Of a stretch of 64,000 nucleotides of DNA, positions 21,036 through 30,141 are shown piece by piece (the first letter of the stretch is position 1; every line of letters begins with the position of its first letter). Origin of the DNA: Brevundimonas sp. (GTDB lineage: Bacteria > Pseudomonadota > Alphaproteobacteria > Caulobacterales > Caulobacteraceae); contig NZ_JAIXTC010000030.1 of NCBI RefSeq assembly GCF_027484365.1, positions 62,001 through 126,000 on the forward strand, written 5' to 3'. The notes under the pieces are model-generated. The model was not told the DNA's origin and made no database searches. It saw only the letters and a program-made list of their open reading frames with translations. Both the position numbers and the translations under genes were made by a program.

Positions 21036-21218
21036 CTAGCAGTCGTTCGTCGGTTGCGTCGTCAATCGAGCCTGGGCCGGAACGTCCGGGCATTCGCTGA
21101 CACGATGGATCTCCCGATCCGGGCGGGGCGCACTGTTGAGGTCAACGCCGAACTGGGCCAGCGCGGCCGTGGCGAGCAGGGCTATGAATCCGGCCAGCAA
21201 CTCGATCAGCGCCTGCAC
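21036..21218 (-). CDS. small single-TM protein
   Basis: 60 residues from GTG 21218. A GGGGAG ribosome-binding motif lies at suitable spacing upstream. Residues 1-22 (MQALIELLAGFIALLATAALAQ) form one hydrophobic helix; the rest is polar and includes two Cys. It lies on the same strand as, and upstream of, the TipN-like gene. Size, clean RBS and codon pattern favour a real gene, but there is no homolog I can name. Confidence 0.45.
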   Translation of the reverse strand: MQALIELLAGFIALLATAALAQFGVDLNSAPRPDREIHRVSECPDVPAQARLTTQPTNDC

Positions 21219-21386
21219 GTGCGATACTCCCCGTTCCGACCCGTCTTATGCCTGATTTCGACGAACCGGGCAATCCGGCCGCGGAACCACATTGACCGGC
21301 GAGCCATGGGCGTGGAACGGAAGATAGGTCCGGGCGTCTTTGCAAACCGGGCGCCCCGATCTTCGACGCCGGCAGGGACACCCGAC

Positions 21387-22850
21387 ATGGACGCCGCCCA
21401 AGGCCCGCAGCTGGACACTGGCGCCCTCCTGGCGCCCGGCGATACGTGCTGGCGGGTCGAACAGGCCGACCGCCTGTCGATCCTGATGGAGAACAGCGCC
21501 TATTTCGCGGCCCTGGCGTCCGCCCTGTCGAAGGCACGACGATCGGTGGTGGTCCTGGGCTGGCAGTTCGACCCGCGCACGCGGCTGGACCCGGCGACCC
21601 GCCACGGGGACCGGCAGGCCGAGATCGGCCATCTGCTGCGGATGCTGGTCAAGACCCGCCCCGAGCTCGACGTCAGGCTACTGATCTGGAAGTCGCCTCT
21701 GCTGATCGCCGCGTCGCAAGGCTTCTATCCGCACAAGGCCCAGGCCTGGTTCCGCAAGCGGATGGTGGAGTTCCGCCTGGACACGCCGGGCCCGATCGGC
21801 GCCTGTCATCACCAGAAGGCGATCATCATCGACGATGCCGTGGCCTTCTGCGGCGGCGGGGACATTTCGGTCGATCGCTGGGATTCCGAGGCCCACCTGG
21901 ACGACGATCCGCTGCGCTGTCAGCCGTCGGGGATCATCTCGGCGCCCCGGCATGAGACCATGTGCGTGATGAGCGGAGCGGCGGCGCGGGCCCTGGGCGA
22001 TCTGGCTCGGGAGCGGTGGTTCAAGGCCACCTGGGAGCGGACTGTGCCGGAGACGGTCGAGGGAGACCCCTGGCCCGATGATCTGGCGGTGGACTTCAGC
22101 AACACGCCGGTCGGCATAGCGCGGACGGAGCCGGGGTTCGGCGGCCGTCATGAGGTCCGGGAGAACGAGCGATTGCACCTCGAGGCGATCCGGGGCGCGC
22201 GGAAGCTGATCTACATGGAGAACCAGTATTTCACGTCGCCGATCATCGCCAACGCCCTGGCGCAGCGCCTGGACGAAACGGATGGACCGGAGATCGTCCT
22301 GGTCTCGACGGGCCGCAGTCCCAGCTGGTTCGACAGTATGACTATGGACACCGCGCGGGCCGAGGTCCTGTTCCGGCTGGAGAGCGCCGACCGGCACAAC
22401 CGCTTCTTCGCCTTCAGCCCGAATACGAAGAATGGCGAGCGCATCATCGTCCACGCCAAGGTGACGGTGGTGGACGATGTCCTGTTGCGCATCGGCTCGA
22501 CGAATCTGAACAACCGGTCGCTGGGGTTCGACACCGAATGTGACGTGGCGATCGCTCCGGAGGACGAGGCCGGGCATGCGGCCATCCGGCATTTCCGCCA
22601 TCACACGATCGGTCACTTCATCGGTGTGACGGCGGAGGAATTCTCGGCCGCCGAAGCCGTCTGCGGCTCCATCGGCGGAGCGATCCAGAAATTCGGCAAT
22701 GGTCGCATGTCTGCGCTCGGTGCCACGCCTCCGTCCATGATCCAGCGGACCGTCGCCGAGTTCCAGCTGGGCGATCCGACCTCGCCGCGGGACGCCTGGC
22801 GACCCTGGAAGCGCCGCAACCGCTCGCAGCGGCTTCAGTCGCCGGGTTGA
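21387..22850 (+). CDS. phospholipase D / cardiolipin synthase-like protein
   Basis: 487 residues with two HKD motifs: H142-x-K144 in HHQKAIIIDD, and H356-x-K358 in VHAKVTVVDD followed by GSTNLNNRS. There is no N-terminal TM, so it is probably a cytoplasmic or peripheral PLD that hydrolyses or exchanges phospholipid head groups. The start MDAAQGPQLDTG is chosen because the open frame extends far upstream only as the antisense of the TipN-like gene. It converges with an EEP hydrolase gene (16 bp overlap), a pairing often seen in proteobacteria. Confidence 0.88.
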   Translation: MDAAQGPQLDTGALLAPGDTCWRVEQADRLSILMENSAYFAALASALSKARRSVVVLGWQFDPRTRLDPATRHGDRQAEIGHLLRMLVKTRPELDVRLLIWKSPLLIAASQGFYPHKAQAWFRKRMVEFRLDTPGPIGACHHQKAIIIDDAVAFCGGGDISVDRWDSEAHLDDDPLRCQPSGIISAPRHETMCVMSGAAARALGDLARERWFKATWERTVPETVEGDPWPDDLAVDFSNTPVGIARTEPGFGGRHEVRENERLHLEAIRGARKLIYMENQYFTSPIIANALAQRLDETDGPEIVLVSTGRSPSWFDSMTMDTARAEVLFRLESADRHNRFFAFSPNTKNGERIIVHAKVTVVDDVLLRIGSTNLNNRSLGFDTECDVAIAPEDEAGHAAIRHFRHHTIGHFIGVTAEEFSAAEAVCGSIGGAIQKFGNGRMSALGATPPSMIQRTVAEFQLGDPTSPRDAWRPWKRRNRSQRLQSPG

Positions 22851-23572
22851 ATCTCGAAATCTACCACCAGGGGCAGATGGTCGGACGCCATCCGTGACAG
22901 CGGTGAGAACGGCGCGCGCACGCCGGTCACCTTGATGTCCGGGCTGACGAACACGTGGTCGATGCGGATCGCCGGGAAGCCGGACGGGAAGGTCTTCAGG
23001 GTAGGCTTGAGCCCGAGCTGGCGCTGACAGTCCGCGTGGCTTTTCGCCAGGGTCTGGTACGGGCGGGTGATCGAGGTCGCGTTGAAATCGCCGGCCAGAA
23101 GCGTGGGTCCCTTGCAGTCCGGGTGACCCAGCCAGTCCTTGCCGACCAGGGCCGCTGCCTGGAGCCGCTGCTCGCGCGGAACCAGGCCCAGGTGGGTCGT
23201 GAGGACATTGATATCGAAGCCCTGGATGTTGACGCGCACCCAAAGGGCGCCGCGCGGTTCCAGTCCGGGCACGCCGCGCACGGTCGGGAGGGCGCCGACG
23301 CGAACGAGAGTCTCCGGGTGCGGGGTCAGGATCGCATCGCCGTATTCTTCGGCTTCGATCCGCATGGCGGGGTGGAAGCGGACGGCCATCGACAGACGGT
23401 CCCCGATGGCGCGGGCCTGATCGACCCCGCCGGTCCGGGCGCGGCCGACGTCGAGTTCCTGCAGGCAGACGATGTCGGGTTCGAGCTCGGCGATCACGCC
23501 GGCGATGCGTTCGACGTCCAGTCGTCTGTCCATTCCGACACAGCGATGGACGTTATAGGTGACTAGCCGCAT
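22835..23572 (-). CDS. endonuclease/exonuclease/phosphatase (EEP) family hydrolase
   Basis: 245 residues with EEP landmarks in order: the N-terminal TYNVHRC, CLQELD with the metal-binding Glu, THLG, AGDFNAT, RIDHVFVS and the terminal SDHLPLVVDF. It should be a metal-dependent phosphodiesterase or phosphatase. There is no signal peptide. The convergent partner is a phospholipase D, so a role in phospholipid turnover is plausible but inferred. Confidence 0.88.
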   Translation of the reverse strand: MRLVTYNVHRCVGMDRRLDVERIAGVIAELEPDIVCLQELDVGRARTGGVDQARAIGDRLSMAVRFHPAMRIEAEEYGDAILTPHPETLVRVGALPTVRGVPGLEPRGALWVRVNIQGFDINVLTTHLGLVPREQRLQAAALVGKDWLGHPDCKGPTLLAGDFNATSITRPYQTLAKSHADCQRQLGLKPTLKTFPSGFPAIRIDHVFVSPDIKVTGVRAPFSPLSRMASDHLPLVVDFEIQPGD

Positions 23573-23623
23573 GGTGCCACGGGCTAGGCCAATTCCCTGT
23601 CAAAAGCGAGACCGTCCGGAGCG

Positions 23624-24316
23624 TCAGATTTCGACCAGTCGATCGGGCACTTCGTTCGGATTGCGCGGCCGGGGCGGGAAATGTTCGGCCAACACGCCGC
23701 CGACCAGGGCGATCGCCCGTTCGAAACCCTCGGCGGCGCGTCGGTCGCGCAACCCCTCGGTCAGAGCCTGCACCGCGTCGGCCCAGACCGCCTGATCGAC
23801 CCGCGAATGAATGCCCTGGTCGGCGATGACCTCCACCTGCCGATCGGCCATGGCGGCGAAGATCAGGACGCCGGTGCGGTGCTCGGTGACATGAAGGCCG
23901 TGGGCCAGGAACTGATGCATGGCCGCCTGCCGCGTCCGGTCGCGCCGCACGCCACGCGGCGTCGCCAGCCGTGTCAGCAGGGGAATCCTGAGCAGTGTAT
24001 AGACCGTCACGAACACTGCGGCCTGCACCACGGCATAGACGCCGAGCGCACGGCCGAGGTTGAGGTCCAGGGCGGACAGATGGCCGGCCTCCCAGCCGTC
24101 CCCCAGCCCCGGGAACCAGGCGGGCTCGAACCCTAACGGGATCATGAGGAGCGGCAGGATCAGCGCCGCCGCCGCCGCCCAGGCGAGGCTGATGTCGCGA
24201 TAGCTCGAAACGCGTCCCGCGAGGACGCAGAAGATCTCGCCGGAGGTGGCGGCTTCCGCCGTCGCGATGGCGCCGGCGACGCGTGCATGTTCGCTGGAGT
24301 TCAGTCGCATCACCAT
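23624..24316 (-). CDS. TPM-domain membrane protein
   Basis: 230 residues. Residues 1-40 resemble the start of a TPM domain (RVAGAIATAEAATSGEIFCVLAG). Two hydrophobic segments follow at about 43-62 and 88-112, then RTGVLIFAAMADRQVEVIADQGIHSRV, the second half of the TPM fold as in YgcG-like proteins. The TPM domain is thus split by a TM insertion, as in known relatives. The function is unknown; members are linked to membrane protein quality control. Its start overlaps the end of the upstream TPM gene by 7 bp. Confidence 0.8.
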   Translation of the reverse strand: MVMRLNSSEHARVAGAIATAEAATSGEIFCVLAGRVSSYRDISLAWAAAAALILPLLMIPLGFEPAWFPGLGDGWEAGHLSALDLNLGRALGVYAVVQAAVFVTVYTLLRIPLLTRLATPRGVRRDRTRQAAMHQFLAHGLHVTEHRTGVLIFAAMADRQVEVIADQGIHSRVDQAVWADAVQALTEGLRDRRAAEGFERAIALVGGVLAEHFPPRPRNPNEVPDRLVEI

Positions 24317-25158
24317 CCGCCCGAGGCTCCCCCGCCGCCGAAGCTGCCGCCGCCGCCCGAGAAACCGCCGAAGCCGCTGTCCGAACCTCCCCAGGAACGG
24401 CTCGACGAACCGCGCGACGATCCACGCGCGGCGTTCGACAGGATTTCCGACGCCCCCCAGATCAGGATGGGATCGATCCCGCTCCGGCGAGCGCCGCGCT
24501 TGCGTCCCCTCCTGCCGATGCCTCGCAGCAGGCTCAGGAAGAGGAAGATGAAGATCAGGGCGATGACGAGACCCGCGAAGACCGGCGCCCCCGCCTCGCT
24601 GGGCGCGGCCTCTGCGGCGCGGGCCGCAGCTTCTGCTGGGTCCAGACGCAACTGGGCGATGACGGCATCGACCCCGCTCTCTATGCCGCGCGAATACTCG
24701 CCGTCGCGGAAGGGCGGCAGGATGTCAGTCTGGATGATCTGGTTGGACAAGGCGTCTGTCAGGACCGGCTCGAGGCCGTAGCCGACCTCAAGCCGCACCT
24801 TGCGTTCGTTCGGTGCGACGATCAGCAGGACGCCGCTGTCATTTTCCGCATTTCCGATGCCCCAGGCGCGGCCGAGCCGGTTGCCGTAGTCCTCGATCTC
24901 ATAGTCCTGGAGGCTGTCGAGGGTGACAACAACGAACTGGTCGCCCGTGTCCGTCTCCAGCTGGGCCAGTTTCGCGGTAACTGCGGCCTCGACGGCCGGC
25001 GTCAGCAACTCCGCCTGATCGACGACACGACCTGACAGGGCGGGGAAGGCCGGGTCAGCCGCGAAGGCCTGGGGAACGAACGAAAGCAGCGCCGCCAGAC
25101 CGGCGAGGACGACGACCCGAAAATCCCTGGTCAAACTGGGTGCCCGGAACGGGTTCAC
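24310..25158 (-). CDS. TPM-domain secreted/membrane protein (YgcG-like)
   Basis: 282 residues: a signal peptide (cleavage likely after QAFA), then a TPM domain from about residue 40 (GRVVDQAELLTPAVEAAV, GVLLIVAPNERKVRLEVGYGLEPVLTD), a late TM (VFAGLVIALIFIFLFLSLLRG) and a Gly/Ser-rich tail ending GGASGGW. This is the standard YgcG/TPM architecture with a C-terminal anchor. The TPM domain faces the periplasm. It is encoded between lemA and the second TPM gene. Confidence 0.88.
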   Translation of the reverse strand: MNPFRAPSLTRDFRVVVLAGLAALLSFVPQAFAADPAFPALSGRVVDQAELLTPAVEAAVTAKLAQLETDTGDQFVVVTLDSLQDYEIEDYGNRLGRAWGIGNAENDSGVLLIVAPNERKVRLEVGYGLEPVLTDALSNQIIQTDILPPFRDGEYSRGIESGVDAVIAQLRLDPAEAAARAAEAAPSEAGAPVFAGLVIALIFIFLFLSLLRGIGRRGRKRGARRSGIDPILIWGASEILSNAARGSSRGSSSRSWGGSDSGFGGFSGGGGSFGGGGASGGW

Positions 25159-25832
25159 TGGGCGGGTGGCGTCGAGCCCGGTGCGACGGCAGGGGCGGAA
25201 CCGCCCGGCGCGGCGGCGGCCTGACCGTCAAGGTTGAACGACACCTGGGGCGCGGTCTGCGCCTCGGCTGTTGCGGTGAACAGTTGCATCGGCTCCTCGC
25301 CCGAGAAGGCCGTCCTGGCCCAGATCACGGTCGGGAAGGTGCGCAGGCTCGTATTGTAGTCGCGGACCGCCTCATTGTAGTCGCGCCGCGCGATGGTGAT
25401 CCGGTTCTCGGTGCCTTCCAGCTGGGACTGGAGCTGCAGAAAGCCCTGGTTGGCCTGAAGCTGGGGATAGGCTTCGACCGTGACCAGCAGGCGCGACAGG
25501 GCGCTGGTCAGCTGGCCCTGCGCGGCCTGGAACTGCTGGAAGGCGGCCGGGTCGCTGAGCGTCTCTGGCGTGATCTGGACGGCCGTGGCGCGGGCCCGGG
25601 CCTCGATCACCTGGGTCAGGGTGGTGCGCTCCTGGATCGCTGCGCCCTGGACGGTGGCGACGAGGTTGGGGATCAGGTCGGCGCGGCGCTGGTACTGGCT
25701 CTGGACGTCGGCCCAGGCCGCCTCGGCCCGCTCCTGTTTCTCCGGGATGGTGTTGTAGCCGCAGGCCGCCAGGCTCTGGGCGGCGAGAAGGATGGCGACC
25801 GAACCGGCGAGACGAGATGCGCTGCGAGCCAT
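25155..25832 (-). CDS. lemA: LemA family lipoprotein
   Basis: 225 residues. A lipobox (SLAAC near residue 24) suggests a lipidated N-terminus. The LemA core is clear: YNTIPEKQERAEAAWADVQSQYQRRADLIPNLV, then helical repeats with YPQLQANQGFLQLQSQLEGTENRI and ARRDYNEAVRDYN. ATG 25832 has a GGAGAG ribosome-binding motif 6 nt upstream; the ATG at 25844 is less well placed. It heads the lemA-TPM-TPM operon, a widely conserved grouping. The Ala/Pro tail is low complexity. Confidence 0.93.
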   Translation of the reverse strand: MARSASRLAGSVAILLAAQSLAACGYNTIPEKQERAEAAWADVQSQYQRRADLIPNLVATVQGAAIQERTTLTQVIEARARATAVQITPETLSDPAAFQQFQAAQGQLTSALSRLLVTVEAYPQLQANQGFLQLQSQLEGTENRITIARRDYNEAVRDYNTSLRTFPTVIWARTAFSGEEPMQLFTATAEAQTAPQVSFNLDGQAAAAPGGSAPAVAPGSTPPAQ

Positions 25833-25847
25833 GAATCTCTCCATCCA

Positions 25848-25862
25848 ACGGCGAAGCGCCGT
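25848..25862 (-). terminator. weak hairpin between folD and lemA
   Basis: A 6-bp stem ACGGCG / CGCCGT with a 3-nt loop, between the end of folD and the lemA start. There is no T-run, so it may be an mRNA structure rather than a terminator. Confidence 0.3.
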
Positions 25863-25900
25863 CTGTCGATGGGGGACTATCAGGCGTTCGTGACGCCGCT

Positions 25901-26824
25901 TCAAGCGTCCAGTGGTTCCGGCGCGACCCCGGCAGCGCGACAGGCGGCGGTATAGGTGTTGGCGAGCAGGCAGGCGATGGTCATCGGGCCCACCCCGCCG
26001 GGCACGGGCGTGATCGCGCCGGCGACGGTCACCGCCTCGGCGAAGGCGACATCGCCCACGACGCGTGTCTTGCCTTCGGCCGCCTTGACCGGATCGGCGG
26101 ACGGGACGCGGTTGATGCCGACGTCGATCACGGTCGCGCCGGGCTTGATCCAGTCGCCCCTGATCATCTCTGGCCTGCCCACGGCGGCGACCAGGATGTC
26201 GGCGGCGCGGCACAGTGCGGGCAGGTCCCGGCTGCGCGAATGGGCGATGGTGACCGTGCAGTTCTCGGCCAGAAGCAGCTGGGCCATCGGCTTGCCGACG
26301 ATGTTGGAGCGGCCGACGATGACCGCGTTCAGCCCCGAGAGATCGCCGAGCCTGTCCTTCAGCAGCATGGTCGACCCCAGCGGCGTGCAGGGCACGAGGC
26401 CCGGGAGGCCGACCGCGAGGCGGCCCGCATTGACGACGTGGAACCCGTCCACGTCCTTGTCCGGATCGATCGCGCCCAGCACCGCCGAGGAATCGATCTG
26501 AGCGGGCAGGGGCAACTGTACGAGGATGCCGTGGATTCCCGCGTCAGCGTTCAGCGTCTCGACCAGGGCCAGCAGCTCGGCCTGGCTGGTTGTGTCAGGC
26601 AGGCGATGGGTGTCGGACCTCATCCCGGCGCGAGCGGTCGTTTCGCCCTTGTTGCGGACGTAGATCTGGCTGGCGGGATCCTCGCCGACGATCACCACGG
26701 CCAGTCCCGGCTTGAGACCGTGGGCCGCCTCGAGCCGCGCCGAGGCGGCCGCCACCCGCTCGACCAGACCGGCAGCGAAGGCCTTGCCGTCGATGATCGC
26801 CGCGCGCGCGTTGGATTCGGCCAT
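25901..26824 (-). CDS. folD: bifunctional methylene-THF dehydrogenase / methenyl-THF cyclohydrolase
   Basis: 307 residues with FolD signatures: [22 protein letters not shown] (the catalytic Lys region), [17 protein letters not shown], the NADP-binding [15 protein letters not shown], and [12 protein letters not shown] near the C-terminus. It interconverts 5,10-methylene-THF and 10-formyl-THF in the cytoplasm, feeding one-carbon metabolism; methylene-THF is also the donor for TrmFO, encoded later in this window. It is a single gene upstream of lemA on the same strand. Confidence 0.97.
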   Translation of the reverse strand: MAESNARAAIIDGKAFAAGLVERVAAASARLEAAHGLKPGLAVVIVGEDPASQIYVRNKGETTARAGMRSDTHRLPDTTSQAELLALVETLNADAGIHGILVQLPLPAQIDSSAVLGAIDPDKDVDGFHVVNAGRLAVGLPGLVPCTPLGSTMLLKDRLGDLSGLNAVIVGRSNIVGKPMAQLLLAENCTVTIAHSRSRDLPALCRAADILVAAVGRPEMIRGDWIKPGATVIDVGINRVPSADPVKAAEGKTRVVGDVAFAEAVTVAGAITPVPGGVGPMTIACLLANTYTAACRAAGVAPEPLDA

Positions 26825-26920
26825 GGGAGGCCCTCTTTCGTCAGGATTCGATAAGGTGCGGGCGATTTACAGGCGTCACGGTTCAGCGTCTATGTTGGCC
26901 TCTCAGAACAGGGAAATCCA

Positions 26921-28792
26921 ATGCGCCGCTCCGCTTTCATCATGACCGTCAGCGCCATGGCGCTGTTCGCCGCCGGCCACGCCGCCGCGCAGGACGCCAC
27001 GCCGCTGCGCATCGGCCAGACGGTCAGCGGTCAGCTGACCGCCGAGGACCCCAGCGTCGACAACGAGAACTTCGGCCAGTTTGTCTACGATACCTGGTCG
27101 GTTCAGGCCCGCGACGGTCAGCGCCTGCAGGTCGCGATGCGTTCGGACGCCTTCGATGCCTATCTGGAAGTCTACAAGGACACCGACACGGGCGAAGCGA
27201 TCGCCATGGACGACGACGGCCTGAGAGAGGGAACCAACGCGCGCGCCCGCTTCACCGCCGAGCGCGGGACCTACATCATCCGCGCCCGTACTCTGGCCGG
27301 CCTTGAGGGCGGCGACTACACACTTGAGGTCATCGACCGCGGTCAGGCCCCGCGCGCGCCCCGCCCGACCGCTATCCGCCTGGGCGACAATGTCAACGGC
27401 GCGATCAGCGACCGCAGCCCGGTCGAGGAAGACGGGCAGTACGGGGAGTACACGTACAACGGATACAGCTTCCGGGCGCGCCAGGGCGAACGGCTCGCTA
27501 TCACTCTGGAGAGCGAGGACTTCGATCCGATCGTGCGCGTCGGCCGTATGGGCCGCAACGGCGCGTTTGAGGAACTGGCCCAGAACGATGACTCAGGCGC
27601 CGGCGGCCTGAATTCCTATCTGGTCTTCACTGCCCCCGCGAACGGCGAATTCGTGATCCGCGCCGCGCCCCTGGATGGGTCGACCGACGGCGACTACGAA
27701 CTGGGTCTGGCCGAAGGTCCGCCGCCGCTGGTGGCGCGTTCGATCGCCGTGGGCGAGACGGTCGAGGCTTCCCTCGACGCCGGCGACGGCGGCAACGCAT
27801 TCGGCCAGCGCGCCGACGCCTACAGCTTCACCGGGACCGCCGGCCAGCGGATCGTTGCGACCATGAGCTCGGACGCGTTCGACACCTATCTCGAGCTGTT
27901 CTCGGAGAACTCTGATGAGAACGGCGGCCGGTATGCGCTGGACTCGGACGACGACGGCGCGGGCGAAGGCACCAACTCGCGCCTGACCTACACCATCCCG
28001 TCCGACGGCCAGTACACGATCGAGGCGCGCGCCTTCACCGGTGAAGGCGAAGGCGACTATACCCTGACGTTCGAGGAGGCGGCGCCCCTGCCGGCTCCGG
28101 TGGCCCTGGGCTACGGTACGACGGTGCAGGGCGAGATCGTCGCCGGCGATCCGCTCGACGACGAGAGCCGTGGCTTCGACGCCTACAGCTTCAGCGGAAC
28201 GGCCGGGAACCGGATCCAGCTGATCATGCGCTCGGGCGACTTCGACACCTATCTTCAGATCGGCAGCCCCGAAGGCGACTTCTACGCCATGGCTTCGGAC
28301 GACGACGGCCTCGGCGAAGGGACGGACTCACGCCTGAACTACGTCCTGCCGAACGACGGGGAGTTCATCGTCCGCGCCTCGCCGCTCTCTTCGGATGCGA
28401 ACGGCCTGTATTCACTGGAACTGCTGGATCGCGGTCCGCAGCCCCTGCCGGGCAGCATCCTGGTCGGCGCCACGGCGCGCGGCACGCTCGGAGAGGATGA
28501 CGCCCTGGCCGAGGACGGCAGCTTCTACGATGCCTACAAGATTTCGGTGAAGGCCGGCGACAAGCTGCGTCTGACCATGGTTTCCAATGAGTTCGACGCC
28601 TTCATCGACATCGGCCGCGAAGACGAGGCCGGGGTCTTCACCTCGGTGGTCTCTGATGACGACAGCCTGTCCGACACCCACGCCAAGATCGACTGGGCGG
28701 TTGAGGAAGAGGGCGACTACGTCATCCGCGCCCGCAGCTTCTCCTCGGGTCAGTCGGGCGCCTACGCCCTGACGGTCGAGCCCAAGGAGTAG
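26921..28792 (+). CDS. secreted protein of five tandem PPC domains
   Basis: 623 residues: a signal peptide (cleaved near AAAQ, residue 24), then five repeats of about 120 residues. Each repeat opens with a xIxxGxTVxGxL strand (TPLRIGQTVSGQL, AIRLGDNVNGAI, SIAVGETVEASL, ALGYGTTVQGEI, SILVGATARGTL) and contains an SDxFDxYLxV strand, a DDDGxxEGTNSRLxY loop and a G(E/D)YxIRA strand. These are pre-peptidase C-terminal domains, normally accessory to secreted proteases, but no catalytic domain is present. The function is unknown; surface binding or self-association is plausible. Confidence 0.85.
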   Translation: MRRSAFIMTVSAMALFAAGHAAAQDATPLRIGQTVSGQLTAEDPSVDNENFGQFVYDTWSVQARDGQRLQVAMRSDAFDAYLEVYKDTDTGEAIAMDDDGLREGTNARARFTAERGTYIIRARTLAGLEGGDYTLEVIDRGQAPRAPRPTAIRLGDNVNGAISDRSPVEEDGQYGEYTYNGYSFRARQGERLAITLESEDFDPIVRVGRMGRNGAFEELAQNDDSGAGGLNSYLVFTAPANGEFVIRAAPLDGSTDGDYELGLAEGPPPLVARSIAVGETVEASLDAGDGGNAFGQRADAYSFTGTAGQRIVATMSSDAFDTYLELFSENSDENGGRYALDSDDDGAGEGTNSRLTYTIPSDGQYTIEARAFTGEGEGDYTLTFEEAAPLPAPVALGYGTTVQGEIVAGDPLDDESRGFDAYSFSGTAGNRIQLIMRSGDFDTYLQIGSPEGDFYAMASDDDGLGEGTDSRLNYVLPNDGEFIVRASPLSSDANGLYSLELLDRGPQPLPGSILVGATARGTLGEDDALAEDGSFYDAYKISVKAGDKLRLTMVSNEFDAFIDIGREDEAGVFTSVVSDDDSLSDTHAKIDWAVEEEGDYVIRARSFSSGQSGAYALTVEPKE

Positions 28793-28924
28793 TCGATTGC
28801 CGTTGCTGGCCAACCGGTGAGTTCGCGGTGATTTCGACGACGCAATGACGGCTGTCGGCCGGTGATTTCGGTGACGACGGCTATGCAGATTTCTGCAGAT
28901 CGCACAGAGTCTGCAATCTTCGAG
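28793..28924. other. intergenic region with TGCAGA palindrome
   Basis: No gene. TGCAGATTTCTGCA (28884-28897) is near-palindromic, and a further TCTGCA lies at 28910-28915. It could be an operator upstream of crtYIB, but a terminator separates it from crtY. Confidence 0.35.
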
Positions 28925-28954
28925 GAGGCCCCGATGCATTCGCGTCGGGGCCTC
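28925..28954 (+). terminator. intrinsic terminator after the PPC gene
   Basis: A 10-bp perfect stem GAGGCCCCGA / TCGGGGCCTC around a 10-nt loop, followed by TTTCGCTTT. It separates the PPC gene from the carotenoid operon. Confidence 0.8.
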
Positions 28955-28974
28955 TTTCGCTTTATGAGTCGGAC

Positions 28975-30141
28975 ATGGGCTCCCCCGACCATGATCTGAT
29001 CCTCGTCGGCGGCGGGCTGGCGTCCAGCCTGATCGCCTGGCGGTTGGCGATCGACCGGCCGGAGGTGCGGGTCGCCGTGGTCGAGCGCGAAGGGCGGCTG
29101 GGTGGAAAGCACACCTGGTCCTTCTTCGATGGCGATGTGTCGGACGAGGACCGCGCCTGGCTGGCGCCCGCGACCCCGCACCGCTGGCCGGACGGGTATG
29201 AGGTCTATTTCCCGGGCCTCAGCCGGGTGCTGCAGACGCCCTACAACAGCCTGACCTCCGCGCGGCTGCATGAAGCGGTCGCGCCGCTGCTCGGTGATCG
29301 CCTGATCCGGGGGGACGCAGTGGCGGTTTCACCCGATGCTGTGACACTGAGTGATCAGACCGTTCTGCGCGCCGCCGGCGTCATCGACGCCAGAGGCCCC
29401 GCCCCGACACCTCATCTCGACCTCGGCTGGCAGGTGTTCGTCGGTCGCACGGTTCGACTGACCGAGCCCCACGGCCTGACGCGCCCGACGATCATGGACG
29501 CCACGGTGGGGCAGGGCGACGCCTATCGCTTCGTCTATCTGCTGCCGTTCGACGAGCGGACCGTGCTGGTCGAGGACACCTACTATGCGGATGGGCCCGA
29601 TCTGGACCGGGCGCTGCTGGGCCGCCGCATCGACGCCTATATCCGTTCGCGCGGCTGGAGCGTCGAGGCGGTGGTCGACGAGGAACAGGGCGTGCTGCCC
29701 ATTGCGCTCGATGGCGACGTCGACGCCTTCTGGGCCGAGGGGCCGGCCGTGGGGCGCGCCGGGCTGGCGGGCGCGCTGTTCCATCCGACGACGGGTTATT
29801 CCCTGCCGGATGCGGTCGCCGTCGCCCGTCTGGTCGCCCGCGCCAGTGATTTGTCCTCGGCCGGCCTGCGGATGCTGCTGGAGACGCACTCCAAAGCGCT
29901 TTGGGCCGATCGGGCCTACTATCGCCTGCTCGACCGGATGCTGTTCCGGGCCGCGGTGCCGGGGGAACGGTGGAAGGTGCTCAGGCGCTTCTACGGCTTG
30001 CCGGAACCCCTGGTGAGGCGTTTCTACGCAGGGACCAGCACGGCGCTGGACAAGGTCCGCATCCTGGCGGGAAAACCCCCCGTGCCCGTCGGTCGGGCGC
30101 TGAGGCAACTCCGGGAAACCGGGCGAGGAAGAGCGGCATGA
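28975..30141 (+). CDS. crtY: lycopene beta-cyclase
   Basis: 388 residues. The N-terminal dinucleotide-binding motif ILVGGGLASSLIAWRL and the following LGGKHTWSFFD match bacterial CrtY. Further family segments are QTPYNSLTSARLHE, VIDARGP, YRFVYLLPFDERTVLVEDTYY and GVLPIAL. It cyclises both ends of lycopene to beta-carotene at the membrane. It is the first gene of crtY-crtI-crtB; its stop overlaps the crtI start (ATGA). No strong ribosome-binding site is seen before the ATG. Confidence 0.94.
   Translation: MGSPDHDLILVGGGLASSLIAWRLAIDRPEVRVAVVEREGRLGGKHTWSFFDGDVSDEDRAWLAPATPHRWPDGYEVYFPGLSRVLQTPYNSLTSARLHEAVAPLLGDRLIRGDAVAVSPDAVTLSDQTVLRAAGVIDARGPAPTPHLDLGWQVFVGRTVRLTEPHGLTRPTIMDATVGQGDAYRFVYLLPFDERTVLVEDTYYADGPDLDRALLGRRIDAYIRSRGWSVEAVVDEEQGVLPIALDGDVDAFWAEGPAVGRAGLAGALFHPTTGYSLPDAVAVARLVARASDLSSAGLRMLLETHSKALWADRAYYRLLDRMLFRAAVPGERWKVLRRFYGLPEPLVRRFYAGTSTALDKVRILAGKPPVPVGRALRQLRETGRGRAA

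Noticed and set aside
19257..21386. Long open frame antisense to the TipN-like gene running into the phospholipase D frame
   Set aside because: It is the mirror of an Ala/Glu/Arg-rich coiled-coil gene in GC-rich DNA; its Gly/Arg/Gln-rich product has no domain, and the PLD protein starts cleanly at 21387.
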